A DNA stretch of 64,000 bases from Asterias amurensis (lineage: Eukaryota; Echinodermata; Asteroidea; Forcipulatida; Asteriidae), in contig NC_092662.1 in NCBI RefSeq assembly GCF_032118995.1, forward strand, positions 16,505,701-16,569,700, in the 5' to 3' direction. This document shows, piece after piece, positions 23,801-32,917 of this stretch (position 1 is its first letter; every line of letters begins with the position of its first letter). The translations under genes were made by a program, and so were the position numbers. The notes beneath the pieces are model-generated. The model was given only the letters and a program-made list of their open reading frames with translations, was not told where the DNA came from and made no database searches.

Positions 23801-26800
23801 GTACAGTGTATGTTGTTTATCTTACCCGTACACTGATGTGTGTTTTAACTCAAAACTTTCCCCAGGTCCTGTGGAAACAAAATCCACAGGCGTATTAATT
23901 TGGTGGGATTCGAACCCATGACCTTCGCATTCTAGATGATGAGTAGTTAGTGTTCTTACCCATACACCGATGTGTTGTTTGTAAGCGCGGTATACTCAGT
24001 ACTCAGTACTCGTATACTCCCCTGGTCCTGTGGAGATGAAATCCTAGGGATATTATTTGGGTAGGATTCAAACCCAAGACCTCTGCCATTCTAGAGCACT
24101 TATGTCTTACCACTAGGCCACCAAGCTTGCAATGCAGTGCAGCAGCATGTACATGTAGGGGCAGTGTAAATCTTATGACTTCATGGTTTTAGCAGCGAAT
24201 AAAGTGTACCTCATTGATTTGTAGTTGGTGGAAAACAGTCTCATGTTAAAAAAAAATACAGAATTGGTATTTCTCAGAAAAATAATAATTACATGTGTAA
24301 ATAAATAAGTTTGAATTATAGGTACATTGTAAACCTCATACCTGTACCAAATCTCCAGAAAAATATTGCAGTATGAAAAAGTGTGAAAGTCAAGTTAATA
24401 GCATTTGAAACCTTCTTAAATCATAAGGCTATTTTAATTGCCAGATTCCAACCGAAAAGCCTTAAAATAAGCTGTTATTCATTTGCATGATCAATTCGCC
24501 ATGTGGATTCAATGTATAATGATTTGAAATAAATGCTAAATGGAAATACAAACCATAGCGTTGAGCTCGTCCCTGTAAAGCCGTCAGCGAGAAAGTTGGC
24601 ACAGAGCCAAGAGACCATACCATCCTCTGTCCCATCTCCCATTAATCTCGTCTTACATTTCACGGTGCAAATATCCAACTGTCATGATAGATTACTGTAA
24701 ACTCACTGTACACAAACCAGTTGCTGGAATATCACACGAAATATCAATATTTTTATAAAGGGCATTGCGCACTCTTTTGTAAATAAAGGATAGTTTTCAA
24801 TATTTCAGTCTCTTTAAAGGTAACGTGTACCTTTGGTTTTTGGAACTGTTTGATTTTTTTAAATGCTAAGTAAATGTACATTGTACAGAGTAGATGTACA
24901 CAATAAAACTAACCTGTGAAAATTTCAATTCAAAAGGTGGTCACGTTTGAGATATATCTAAAAAATCTGGAGCAAATAAGTCCATGCAGGTAGAGCAATC
25001 GCTACTAGTAATACACAATTTGAGAAGAGTATAGGGCGCTTGAAAGCGTGCAAATGTCTAAATGCAATAGACCGTATTGAATAGGACATCACCGTTTAAA
25101 TATCTGACCTACAACATGGCGCATGTGTGTGCGTGCATGTGCCGTAGAAATCAAACCGGGAATGTTGCGTGCTGCGTGCTTCATTGATGTACGCGTTTGG
25201 ACGCGGATAAAATGGGGTTATTCAATACGGTCTATCCACTTCAAGTGAATCGAAGAAGAATGAGAGGGGACCAGTTGCTCTATGACTTGATGCCCCTTTT
25301 GATAGCGTGCTCTAACACAGAATGGATCAACCACAGACCTAAGCAAAATATCCAATATGTTTGGATATTTCGTAGTCACACCTCCAGGGGGTATGATCGA
25401 GCAAGACATTCAAATTGGTGAGATCATACACCACTGGGAATGAGGTTGATCATGATCCTATGTACAACTCCTGAATAAGAAAAAAACTTCTGCCATCCAA
25501 ATCTTCTGATCAAACAAACAGCATTGGCCTACCACCAGGCGCTACCCAATGCACACAATCATTATTTGCTCTACTCTCCTGGAGTAATTTGGTTTTGGAG
25601 GTCGAATCTGGGTATATTGATTTAGAAGAGACTTTAGACAATGACTTGAGTGGTCATTACTGGACGAACAACTACTTCATTGATCTTTAGGGGACTAACA
25701 GACAATGTTGAATAAGTAACTCAGATTAGTCCACAATATGTTACCACTTGAGTGACAAGGACAAATATTACTTAACAAGGATAAACAACACAACTCTTTG
25801 AACTCTGTATCTGTTATTACTTATAGTGAGTAGGGTAGATGGCCTTAGCTTTCGATCCGGACCTTCTTCAGAGGCATAAAACAAGAAGAAAGGGGAAAGG
25901 GATTAAGGGCAGGATCCAGGAAAAAGCAGGAAAATTATAGCCAATCTCAGTTTCTATTTGAGAAACAATTGGTGGCTATGGACCAATAGGAGTAAAGTGG
26001 TTATTACTTAAATATATGTATTCATTCGTCTTGTAGTCCCTAACTAGCTCTTAGCCAAGTTGAGGATGAATTAACAAAATTCATATTCCTTTTGGTGGTT
26101 CACATCCCATTAATAATTACTTTAATAATGATGGTTTATCTCCACCCTTTCCATTTTTCTGCTTTGACTTCAGGAATTCTCCAAAATTTACCAGCAGTAT
26201 TTCCCCAGCGGTGATGCAACAAAGTTTGCTTCCTTCGTATTCAACGTCTTTGACGAAAACAATGTAAGTGCCAAACAGTTTTGTTCCACGACAATGCTCA
26301 AGACCTACAATATTAGTTTTTAACATTACATGAAAGTTTGTCGCCCTAACTGGAGTATGGTTTGAAGCACATCTGAGACTTTGTTTGGTTATCCTTACAG
26401 TCTTTATTTACTCTCTTATTGCACACTGACTCGCCAAAGGATACCTGTGGCTGAACAACTACAGGTGTGCTTGTCAATGGGGGGGGGGGGGGGGGTTGTA
26501 TGGACATGACAGAGGAGGTATTAAAAACGCAAATATTTGAGTAGTGATAAAGTGTCCCATACTTGTGGCGTAGTGATACTGATATGATTGTGGGAGTTTT
26601 TCGTTATCGCCAGTATGAGGGGAACAATCATTGAAATACGTCAAATGAAGTATTTTGCCGATTGTAGACTTGTGATTTAATCCCCCCCCCCTCAAACAAT
26701 ATAATATTGGAATTTGGTGTGAATTATTGTGTTCTACTTTCAAAACATTGTTCATACTATTTTCCATGCTTTTATATCCCAATTCAGAAGGCAATATGTT

Positions 26801-29147
26801 TCTTTTAAAATGATAAAGCAGTGTTTATGAAATCCAAGAATGTTCTGAAATCCTTCCTCCATGTTCTGATAGTTTCCCTCTGAAATAAAAAAAGTCCAAA
26901 ATAGGAATGGAAGATTTGAGTCCATTCGAGAGGTAGTCAATTTGATTTCCGAGAAAAAAACCCTATGTTGCCATTAAAAAATCCCTTTAGTGAGAATGGA
27001 GTAAAACCCAAGTAGTTGAGACACAATGTTTTCCGGACAACAAAACCTCTTAAATCTCTAAATCTTCCAATCCACATTTTGTCTGATTGCTTCTGAAGTA
27101 TGTGAGCATTGGGCTCAGCGAGTTAGCCTGGATTTAACAATGGGGGATGTTGTAGCTTCAACGAGGGATTTGGTAACTAGAGTATGTTCAGTTCGCAATC
27201 ATATCCAGGGCTTGATTTTGGGGAAATCCACAGAGCTTGTAGGTCAACATTCGGCGCTAAGCGGGAAATGGTGATTGTAAGCGCAGAATTCGGTGGTAAG
27301 CAGAGCCATGAAATTGGGCCCAGCTGTCGATTTCTCAAAACTCTTCATATTTTAGGACTAATCTTAGGACCAGTTCCAACCATGCACTTTAGCATGCAGA
27401 CCTTAAGATTAATCCTAAGTTAGGATGAGTTACTCGTCCTAACTCGAGATAAGACGGGTCCTAACTCTTTGTGAAATTGACGGCAAGTCTTGCTGGCTAG
27501 TCACTGGAACTTTAAAGGCGAACCCTGCAAGGTCTTCATAACATATTATTCTCATGATTGTGTCTTCTCTCCTTAGGATGGTGCCATAGAGTTTGCCGAG
27601 TTCATCAGAGCGTTGTCTGTAACGTCAAGGGGAAACATTGATGAGAAACTAGACTGTAAGTCTTCTAAATACTTATAATTTGTTTAACTCGACCGACACA
27701 TCGGTCTTTATCAGCAGGATGACACGGATGTTGAAGCCGTGACCTTGCGGACTCGTGACCTCAAGACCGCGTCAAAGACGCCTGAGAGCTTGCACCGCCC
27801 CCGTCGCTGTTCATCAAAATAATGTGTCAATTGATTTTTTGATCTGACATTAGTGTGAAATTTCCTTCCTGTAATTTTCTTGAAATTTGAAATCCGAGTA
27901 TTCTGTAGAACAAATTTGAAAATCTCCCGGATTATGGAAACTTTGTTTGTATTATGATTAAATGTAATAAGCAGTCCTCGCTGATGCATAATTGTCTCAA
28001 CAATGCACTAGAAAGAAAGAAAAAGAAAATATAGCCCATTAAGGCTATTACTGAATACAAATCCAGTGCTTTGATGAATCAGATACTTCTCAAGAATTGG
28101 GGTAAAAAAAAACATCGTCAACACCAATGACCTCATCCTTGTAGTCAAATCTTCTCCTCTTCCCCAGGGGCATTCCGACTCTATGATCTGGACCACGATG
28201 GATTCATAACAAGAGAAGAGATGCTGAATATAGTAGATGCCATCTACCAGATGGTAGGCAATATGGTACGCCTACCAGAGGAGGAGAACACCCCACAGAA
28301 GAGAGTGGATAGAATATTTGCCCTCATGGACAAGGTAAGGGGGCGTTCGGAATGGTGGTTACAGCTACAGCTAGATTTCGACACCATCATGCGTTGAAGT
28401 AAAGTTTTTCTTAAGCAACATCCTAAGTAATAGTTGTAGCCGTAGCTGTAACCACCAATTCTGACACAGCATGATTTCCAAAGTCCTCTGGTATCTTTAG
28501 CGATCAACAAACGTTTTTTGTGTTAAGACTTGATGGTTAAAGGAACACGTTGCCTTGGATCGGTCGAGTTGGTTTTTGAAAAGCGTTCAGTAATGGTTTG
28601 TAACAAAATGCATTTGGGTAGAAAGATGCTGTTAAAGTAGAATACAATGATCTACACAAATATGCCTCGAAATTGCGTGGTTTTCTTTTTACCTCGTCGA
28701 CTAACACAGTCGGCTACTTCTTTCTAACCATATGCATTTCAAAACAAACAGTTTCAAATGCTTTTAATAGACCAACTCATCCGATCCAAGGCAGTTCCTT
28801 TAAGACTTAAAGTTAGGGTCATACTTTGGTAGCAACTTGAAGCAAATTCTGTTTACTTTTTAGTTGAAGGTTTACTTTTTATAAAGACACAATAAAATAT
28901 GGTAACATACGAGGAGTCTATTTCCAAAACTTTGTTAAGTTGACATTTACATTATCTTGTTTCGTGAAATCTAAAGTTTCAAAACAAAATTCATCCCTCT
29001 AAAAATATTAAATACTATTTCCTCTTCCTCCTCTTCCTCTTTTTATAGAACAAAGATGACAAACTAACTAAAGAAGAGTTTCAGAATGGTTCTAAGGAAG
29101 ATCCGACCATCGTACAAGCATTGTCACTCTACGATGGTCTGGTATGA
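11885..29147 (+). CDS. NCS1: Neuronal calcium sensor 1 (frequenin)
   Basis: Seven exons, 11885-11948, 15214-15238, 16448-16496, 26174-26263, 27577-27655, 28168-28334 and 29049-29147, total 573 bases and 190 residues, exactly the usual family length. The N-terminus MGKRNSK fits the N-myristoylation consensus (Gly2, Ser6). EF-hand 1 is the family's inactive Cys-Pro form (KDCPNGYLN). EF-hand 2 ([12 protein letters not shown]) and EF-hand 3 ([12 protein letters not shown]) are canonical. EF-hand 4 ([12 protein letters not shown]) has Asp instead of the usual Gly at loop position 6. The C-terminus ends in SLYDGLV as in other NCS1 proteins. Known role: calcium-myristoyl switch protein at membranes that regulates phosphatidylinositol 4-kinase, channels and receptor kinases in neurons. 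Exon 2 is a 25-base microexon. Intron 3 is 9.7 kb and packed with repeats. The gene converges with AK8. Confidence 0.97.
12245..13388. mobile_element. Family F MITE interrupted by another element
   Basis: The left half (GGATAACTTTTTGCACCTCGCCACCAC ... GAGGTAAATTAGATA, given here in part) and the right half (GTGGTGGCGCCATACGG ... CTTTTCC) match the intact copies at 38613, 41616 and 61527. The two halves are separated by the 1026-bp TA-flanked element at 12323-13348. Confidence 0.8.
12323..13348. mobile_element. Non-autonomous TA-flanked (Tc1/mariner-type) DNA element
   Basis: Terminal inverted repeats begin CAGTCATTTGACCAGTTC on the left and end GAACTGGTCAAACGACTG on the right, directly flanked by TA on both sides (12321-12322 and 13349-13350). 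Further internal copies of the GACCAGTTCGGGATCA motif lie at about 12349, 12734 and (inverted) 13148. No transposase frame is present, so it is non-autonomous. TA target duplication and a CAGT terminus fit Tc1/mariner elements. Confidence 0.8.
13980..14060. repeat. Low-complexity C-run and A-rich tract
   Basis: A run of C bases is followed by an AT-rich tract of repeated AAAT/AATAA words in NCS1 intron 1. Confidence 0.8.
14694..15071. mobile_element. Family A TTAA MITE
   Basis: Near-palindromic element flanked by TTAA on both sides (14694-14697 and 15068-15071). Termini read AAGGGAAGGTACACATTTGG and CCAAACGTGTACCTTCCCTT. It lies about 140 bases upstream of NCS1 microexon 2. Transposase is absent; the TTAA target points to the piggyBac superfamily by inference. 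Confidence 0.85.
15517..15888. mobile_element. Family A TTAA MITE
   Basis: Flanked by TTAA at 15517-15520 and 15885-15888. Ends carry GGACACTATTGGTAATTG and ATTACCAATAGTGTCC. The centre is a strong palindrome around TTTCGAGATCTCAAA and TGAGGTCTCAAAATCAA. Sits in NCS1 intron 2. Confidence 0.88.
18026..18760. mobile_element. Family A MITE with duplicated right half and a nested family E element
   Basis: The left end (ACTGGACACTATTGGTAA) is at 18026. The right half occurs twice in tandem (about 18250-18370 and 18440-18560). The right terminus GTGTCCA|GTGCCTTTT is split by the family E palindrome at 18568-18740. Lies in NCS1 intron 3. Confidence 0.75.
18568..18740. mobile_element. Family E palindromic MITE
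   Basis: A 173-base near-perfect palindrome with termini GGTGGATTTCACAAAGG and CCTTTGTGAAATCCACC and internal repeats of CCTAACTTAGGACTAGTCC. A second copy is at 45484-45656. Removing it restores the GTGTCCAGTGCC terminus of the surrounding family A element with a short (2-4 base, ambiguous) target duplication. Confidence 0.88.
19510..19720 (-). mobile_element. tRNA-derived SINE (family S2)
   Basis: Read on the minus strand it begins with a degenerate tRNA-like head (TTGGCCGAGCATTCAATC) and continues with the family body, including CTTGAGCAAGACACTTAACC and GGACGTAAAGCC. Best copy is 57853-58134. In NCS1 intron 3. Confidence 0.75.
22757..22996. repeat. Foldback repeat of the 'cttaagcagc / gaaattgggc' family
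   Basis: Left arm TTCATTGAGCTGCTAAGCA and right arm TGCTTAGCACATTTTTG ... TTTATGAAATTGGGCC are inverted relative to each other; internal arms ACCAACCAAATTTCCAT and ATGGAAAATTGGTTGGT also pair. Related pieces recur at 46286, 59657 and 62655, and more diverged ones near 33560, 36650, 47580 and 52900. Confidence 0.65.
23860..24130 (-). repeat. tRNA-like SINE remnants
   Basis: Two inverted B-box-like blocks (GGATTCGAACCCA near 23888 and GGATTCAAACCCA near 24064) lie beside TACCACTAGGCCACCAAG-like tails, which resemble the ends of tRNA-derived SINEs. A related fragment with TTACCCATACACCGATG occurs at about 4330. Confidence 0.45.
24814..25450. mobile_element. Family I TTAA element with a nested foldback
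   Basis: Starts at TTAAAGGTAACGTGTACCTT and shares its left end with 5511-5645 and its right part with 4866-5000. The right terminus is not clear. A separate 169-base palindrome at 25067-25235 is inserted in it. In NCS1 intron 3. Confidence 0.55.
25067..25235. mobile_element. Foldback element nested in the family I element
   Basis: Terminal inverted repeats ATAGACCGTATTGAATAG and TTATTCAATACGGTCTAT enclose about 130 bases. No coding capacity. Confidence 0.65.
26481..26498 (+). repeat. Poly-G tract in NCS1 intron 4
   Basis: An uninterrupted G run of about 18 bases; a shorter C run follows near 26682 and another G run lies at about 29471-29485. Confidence 0.9.
28345..28467. mobile_element. 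Foldback element 'gtggttacagctac'
   Basis: Starts ten bases after NCS1 exon 6. Arms CGGAATGGTGGTTACAGCTA and TAGCTGTAACCACCAATTCTG pair around a short middle. A relative with the same middle in the opposite orientation lies at 62283-62400. Confidence 0.65.
28537..28803. mobile_element. Family C TTAA MITE
   Basis: TTAA-flanked (28537-28540, 28800-28803). Termini AGGAACACGTTGCCTTGG and CCAAGGCAGTTCCTT. Shorter than the copy at 55357-55732, having lost most of the central palindrome. In NCS1 intron 6. Confidence 0.87.
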
Positions 29148-30218
29148 TGACTTCCATCCCTCCCAAGATCAACGGTAACCAAAGTATAGTGACCTACTCC
29201 TAGTTAAAGAAGTGTATTGAACCATTGCACGCATGTCACACGCAGCGACTGTGCCATTCTCACCATTTTGGTGGTCAATAAGTTTACGTGTGAACGGGCG
29301 TCGCCTAAAATGCGCACGGTACTGAATAACGCACAGTGACATTGACCACCAAAATGGCGCATCCAAGATTATTCTGATGATGACATCAGGTGAATTGGGT
29401 CAATAGATGCAAGTTCTAGGCTATTTCCAAGAAGAACTTTCACAATTTTCACATGATTTTCTTTTCTTTGGGGGGGGGGGGGGTAGTGAGGCACCGATGG
29501 GATTCTCCTCTTGTTTGACCAGTTGATAAACAAACAAAAATCTTAACCTGGCACTGCATGTAGTCACAAAGAAAAAACAATCATTATGAGGAAGTTGTCC
29601 AATAATAAACCACAAGAGAAGCTGACTGGTTAAATTTTGAATGCTTTGGAGTTGGACCTAGTTCTGACTGATAATGTGAGAAACAACTTTTTTCTAAAAG
29701 AACTTTTTGTGAAAAGAGGAGTAGGTCACAAACTATTGTGCTGAGATTACATTATGTGCAACAAAGGAAAAGTTTGTATTATTAAATGTATTTAAAAACA
29801 AAACACTTAAAAGCTGGAAAGGTTGGTAACATGTTTAGATATTTTTGTATTTGTGGTTTGGTTTATTTTGTTGAGAAAGATGGATATGTCAACCGTTAGT
29901 TACCCATAATACCTCATCAAAAGCAGTATGAGTAAAATCTTTGGATTTTTTTTTCCAATATGTTTGTTTGTTTGTTTGTTTTTGTGTTTACATATTTTTT
30001 TGTGAGTTGGGGAATTTCACACCAGATAATTTCCAAGAAATTTCTGGGAAACTTAGGGAGACCTTTTTACACATGAAATGTAGCCCAGACTAACTCCAGG
30101 TAGTTCCTAAGCAGGAGTAACGTTACTCCTGCTTGGGAAAAACAGCTAATTAAGATCACCCCGGGGCTTGCATGCCGAGTGTTGCATTGCTTCTGACTGG
30201 CTGCTTTGAACAAAGATA

Positions 30219-30312
30219 GGGAGACCGCCAACAAAGGGCTAGATAGCTCAGTTGGTAGAGCGGCAGCACATTAAATCCAAAGGTTGTTGGTTCAAATCCC
30301 GCTCTAGTCAAT
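30219..30312 (+). mobile_element. tRNA-derived SINE (family S1)
   Basis: tRNA-like unit at 30236-30310: acceptor-like GGGCTAG pairs with CTAGTC, D-arm GCTCAGTTGGTAGAGC, B-box GGTTCAAATCC. The anticodon arm does not pair well and the flank GACCGCCAACAAAG is shared with the copy at 9122, so it reads as a SINE head rather than a working tRNA. Confidence 0.65.
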
Positions 30313-31517
30313 TTTTTCATTGTTCACCACCTAAAGTTATTTATGGTTTATGCTTAAACCTTTGTACCGCCTCAATGTATATGTGCTAAAAACATAACAG
30401 TATTTGTCAAAGTTTGGGAAACAATGTTGGCAAAGAAAACAAATCATATATCATGTTTTTACTTCTGATAACTTCCCTTTTGTACAAAAAGCTTTTTGGT
30501 AGAGTTAATAATATACAAATATTAATATAATACAAGCACGTATTTATTTCGTTATTTGGACTTTCAGAAATGACGAAAACGTGCGACCAAATCTGGTAGT
30601 ATGAGATAATTGCAATAAATATAAAGATGTTATTAAGGTACTAGAATTTAAAAAAAATTGTGAAAAAGTAATGCTTTCTGGAACAGAAACAAACAAAATC
30701 AACATTTATAAACATCGGTTTTATGTGTAAACTCTTTTGGGACTTTTGCATTGTTGTACAAAAGTGTATACAAAAGTATGTACGGAAAAAACCAAAATCT
30801 TAAGTAAGAGGCAGTTTCGTTTTTTTAGATGCCCAATTTGAATTTTGAATTATAATTTCTTCACTGTAGTTGTGCACATTCTCTTGGGACTATTGCAATG
30901 TACACAAACCCATATGTACAAAAGCAATTAATGAAACAGATATAGAGTAGCTTAGGAGGAAGTGCAGTTTGGAATTTGAGTCTGATAAATCATGCTACTT
31001 AAAAGACTACCTAAGAGCCTAAAATACTCACAGAAGAAATTGTTACTCACAAAGTACACAGCCCTCGAAGCATGTTTGATTTGATCAACTGTTGTAGATG
31101 CATTCACAGATGAAAATCTGTCATAGTCTTTATACTACCATTGAAAATACAAGATCATGCCTCGAGAAAATAAATAATTTGTTGCAATAATTTCGTTTAC
31201 AGGTTTCTGTTGAGTGGAATGTGTTTTCAGGTTTTCACAGATGTTAAAGTAGTGTGCACTCTCAAATTGAAATACAGGGTACTACGTGTAGTTTTGTTTA
31301 TAGAGATAGTCTATATGTAGATGTATGTGGAATTTATTTTCAGCGGACATTTTTAGTTGGTGATTTAATGGTGAAAATATGGTAAAATATTTTTCTCATA
31401 TTTATTATTCTGTAATGTATTGACCTTTTTTTCACAATCTTCAAAATCTGCAACTTAAATAATCTATACATTTGTATCTGCGTTTCTTGAACTATTCATT
31501 GTGACTTGTAACATAAC

Positions 31518-31674
31518 TATGGGAGACTTTGGTGACAATAAGTGGCAGCAGACTTACCAGGTAAATCCATTGTTTTCAGTAGGGTGCGCTTACGCAGAAC
31601 TATGTAAACAACGGACATTTACCTTGAAAGTCTGCTTTCCTCAAGCATTCCAAAGTCTCCCATTGCATTTTGAT
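31518..31674. mobile_element. Foldback MITE, second copy of the 5708 element
   Basis: Outer arms ATGGGAGACTTTGG and CCAAAGTCTCCCAT are perfect inverted repeats; inner arms contain GGCAGCAGACTTACCAGG as at 5708. Located in the likely NCS1 3' UTR or flank. Confidence 0.72.
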
Positions 31675-32917
31675 CTGATATACACTCTTACAAGTATTTT
31701 AATTCAACTTGCTTCCCACGAAGAAATAGAACCATGTGTTTCCTATGACACTTTAACTGCACTATCATGTACTACAAGCAAGTCACTATTATTTGTTGTA
31801 GTCACAACCTTTTCTCACTGTAGTATTTGTATCTGCATCCTTTTGACTTACAAGCTGCACATTTAAGTGTTTGTAAATATTTACTTAATCAAGTGGACCT
31901 CGTTCACTGAATATTTATTAAATGTTTTTGAAACCAATGTCTCTTCCAGTGTAATGTTTTATTTCTTGTGTTTTACTCAAGCAAGACTAAAAAATAATCA
32001 GGATTTCTCTGGAGGAAAATTTTTCTTGCAGGAAATGACTTGACTTTCGTGCCATAGACATTCTTTACCTTACACGTCACATGTGGCAACTGCCAAGCTC
32101 AACAGTTTTGCAAGTCTATGTGCAAATGTTGCGTAGTCTAAAATGTGAACTACACTGTAGAACACACATGGCGTCGACTCTAAAAACCGCGAAACTGTTC
32201 ATTTAACAATGCATTATTAACCAACAATTTTTTTATCCCATAATTTATGCAGTAGTACTAGAGATGACCCTTGACGCAAAGTCGAGACAAAATGACACAT
32301 CACGGTAACACATTGGTTAGATAAAACTTTCTTTGTATCATTTTAATATTATTGAAATTTATATTAGGACTAAACACAAAAGGGTGGTATATAAAACAAG
32401 TCTTAACTTGGTCATTTAAAGGTTTGAAGTGGATGTAATGGTTAATTCATGTGATTTTATGCAGTATGTACAGATTAATCAATTTCAATATAAAAGATGT
32501 TCATATTATTGACAATTATTTATTATTTCATGGACGGACGCCTGTGTTTAATGAACATTTTGAAAAAAATTGTGCTTATTAGGTCATAACTCTTCACGGT
32601 GTCTTGCTGCGCTAACATAATGAAAATATCAAAGACGCTCATAAATATTATTTGACAATTCAACAAACATTCAAAAATAAGTCTGACCTCGGCCCAAAAC
32701 TGTCACACAACTCTTATCTGCTTACGGTTTAACCGTCAATTGATCAGTATCTTTCCAAAGCAAAAAACAATCGGATCTGGGCCTGACTTTCATGAAGATG
32801 GTAAGCACAGTAATTTATCTGCTTAAGTGCCGCAGTCTCCTTCTAGCATTAACTAGCTGCAATCCAAAGTGGCAATTATTTAATTTGATAAATTACAAAG
32901 ATCCGCCTCTGATAGTT

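Larger units (their letters stand above)
29148..32917. other. Convergent spacer: NCS1 3' UTR and AK8 3' flank
   Basis: NCS1 (+) and AK8 (-) end here. Contents: poly-G run near 29471, a GTTT microsatellite at about 29959-29982, SINE S1 at 30219-30312, foldback element at 31518-31674, otherwise AT-rich DNA. Candidate polyadenylation signals include AATAAA at 30614 for NCS1 and TTTATT at 32518-32523 (minus-strand AATAAA) for AK8, but neither can be fixed from sequence alone. No coding exon seen. Confidence 0.5.

Noticed and set aside
30236-30310. Functional tRNA gene
   Set aside because: D-arm and B-box look good, but the anticodon arm does not pair and the flanks are shared with another dispersed copy, so a SINE is the better reading.
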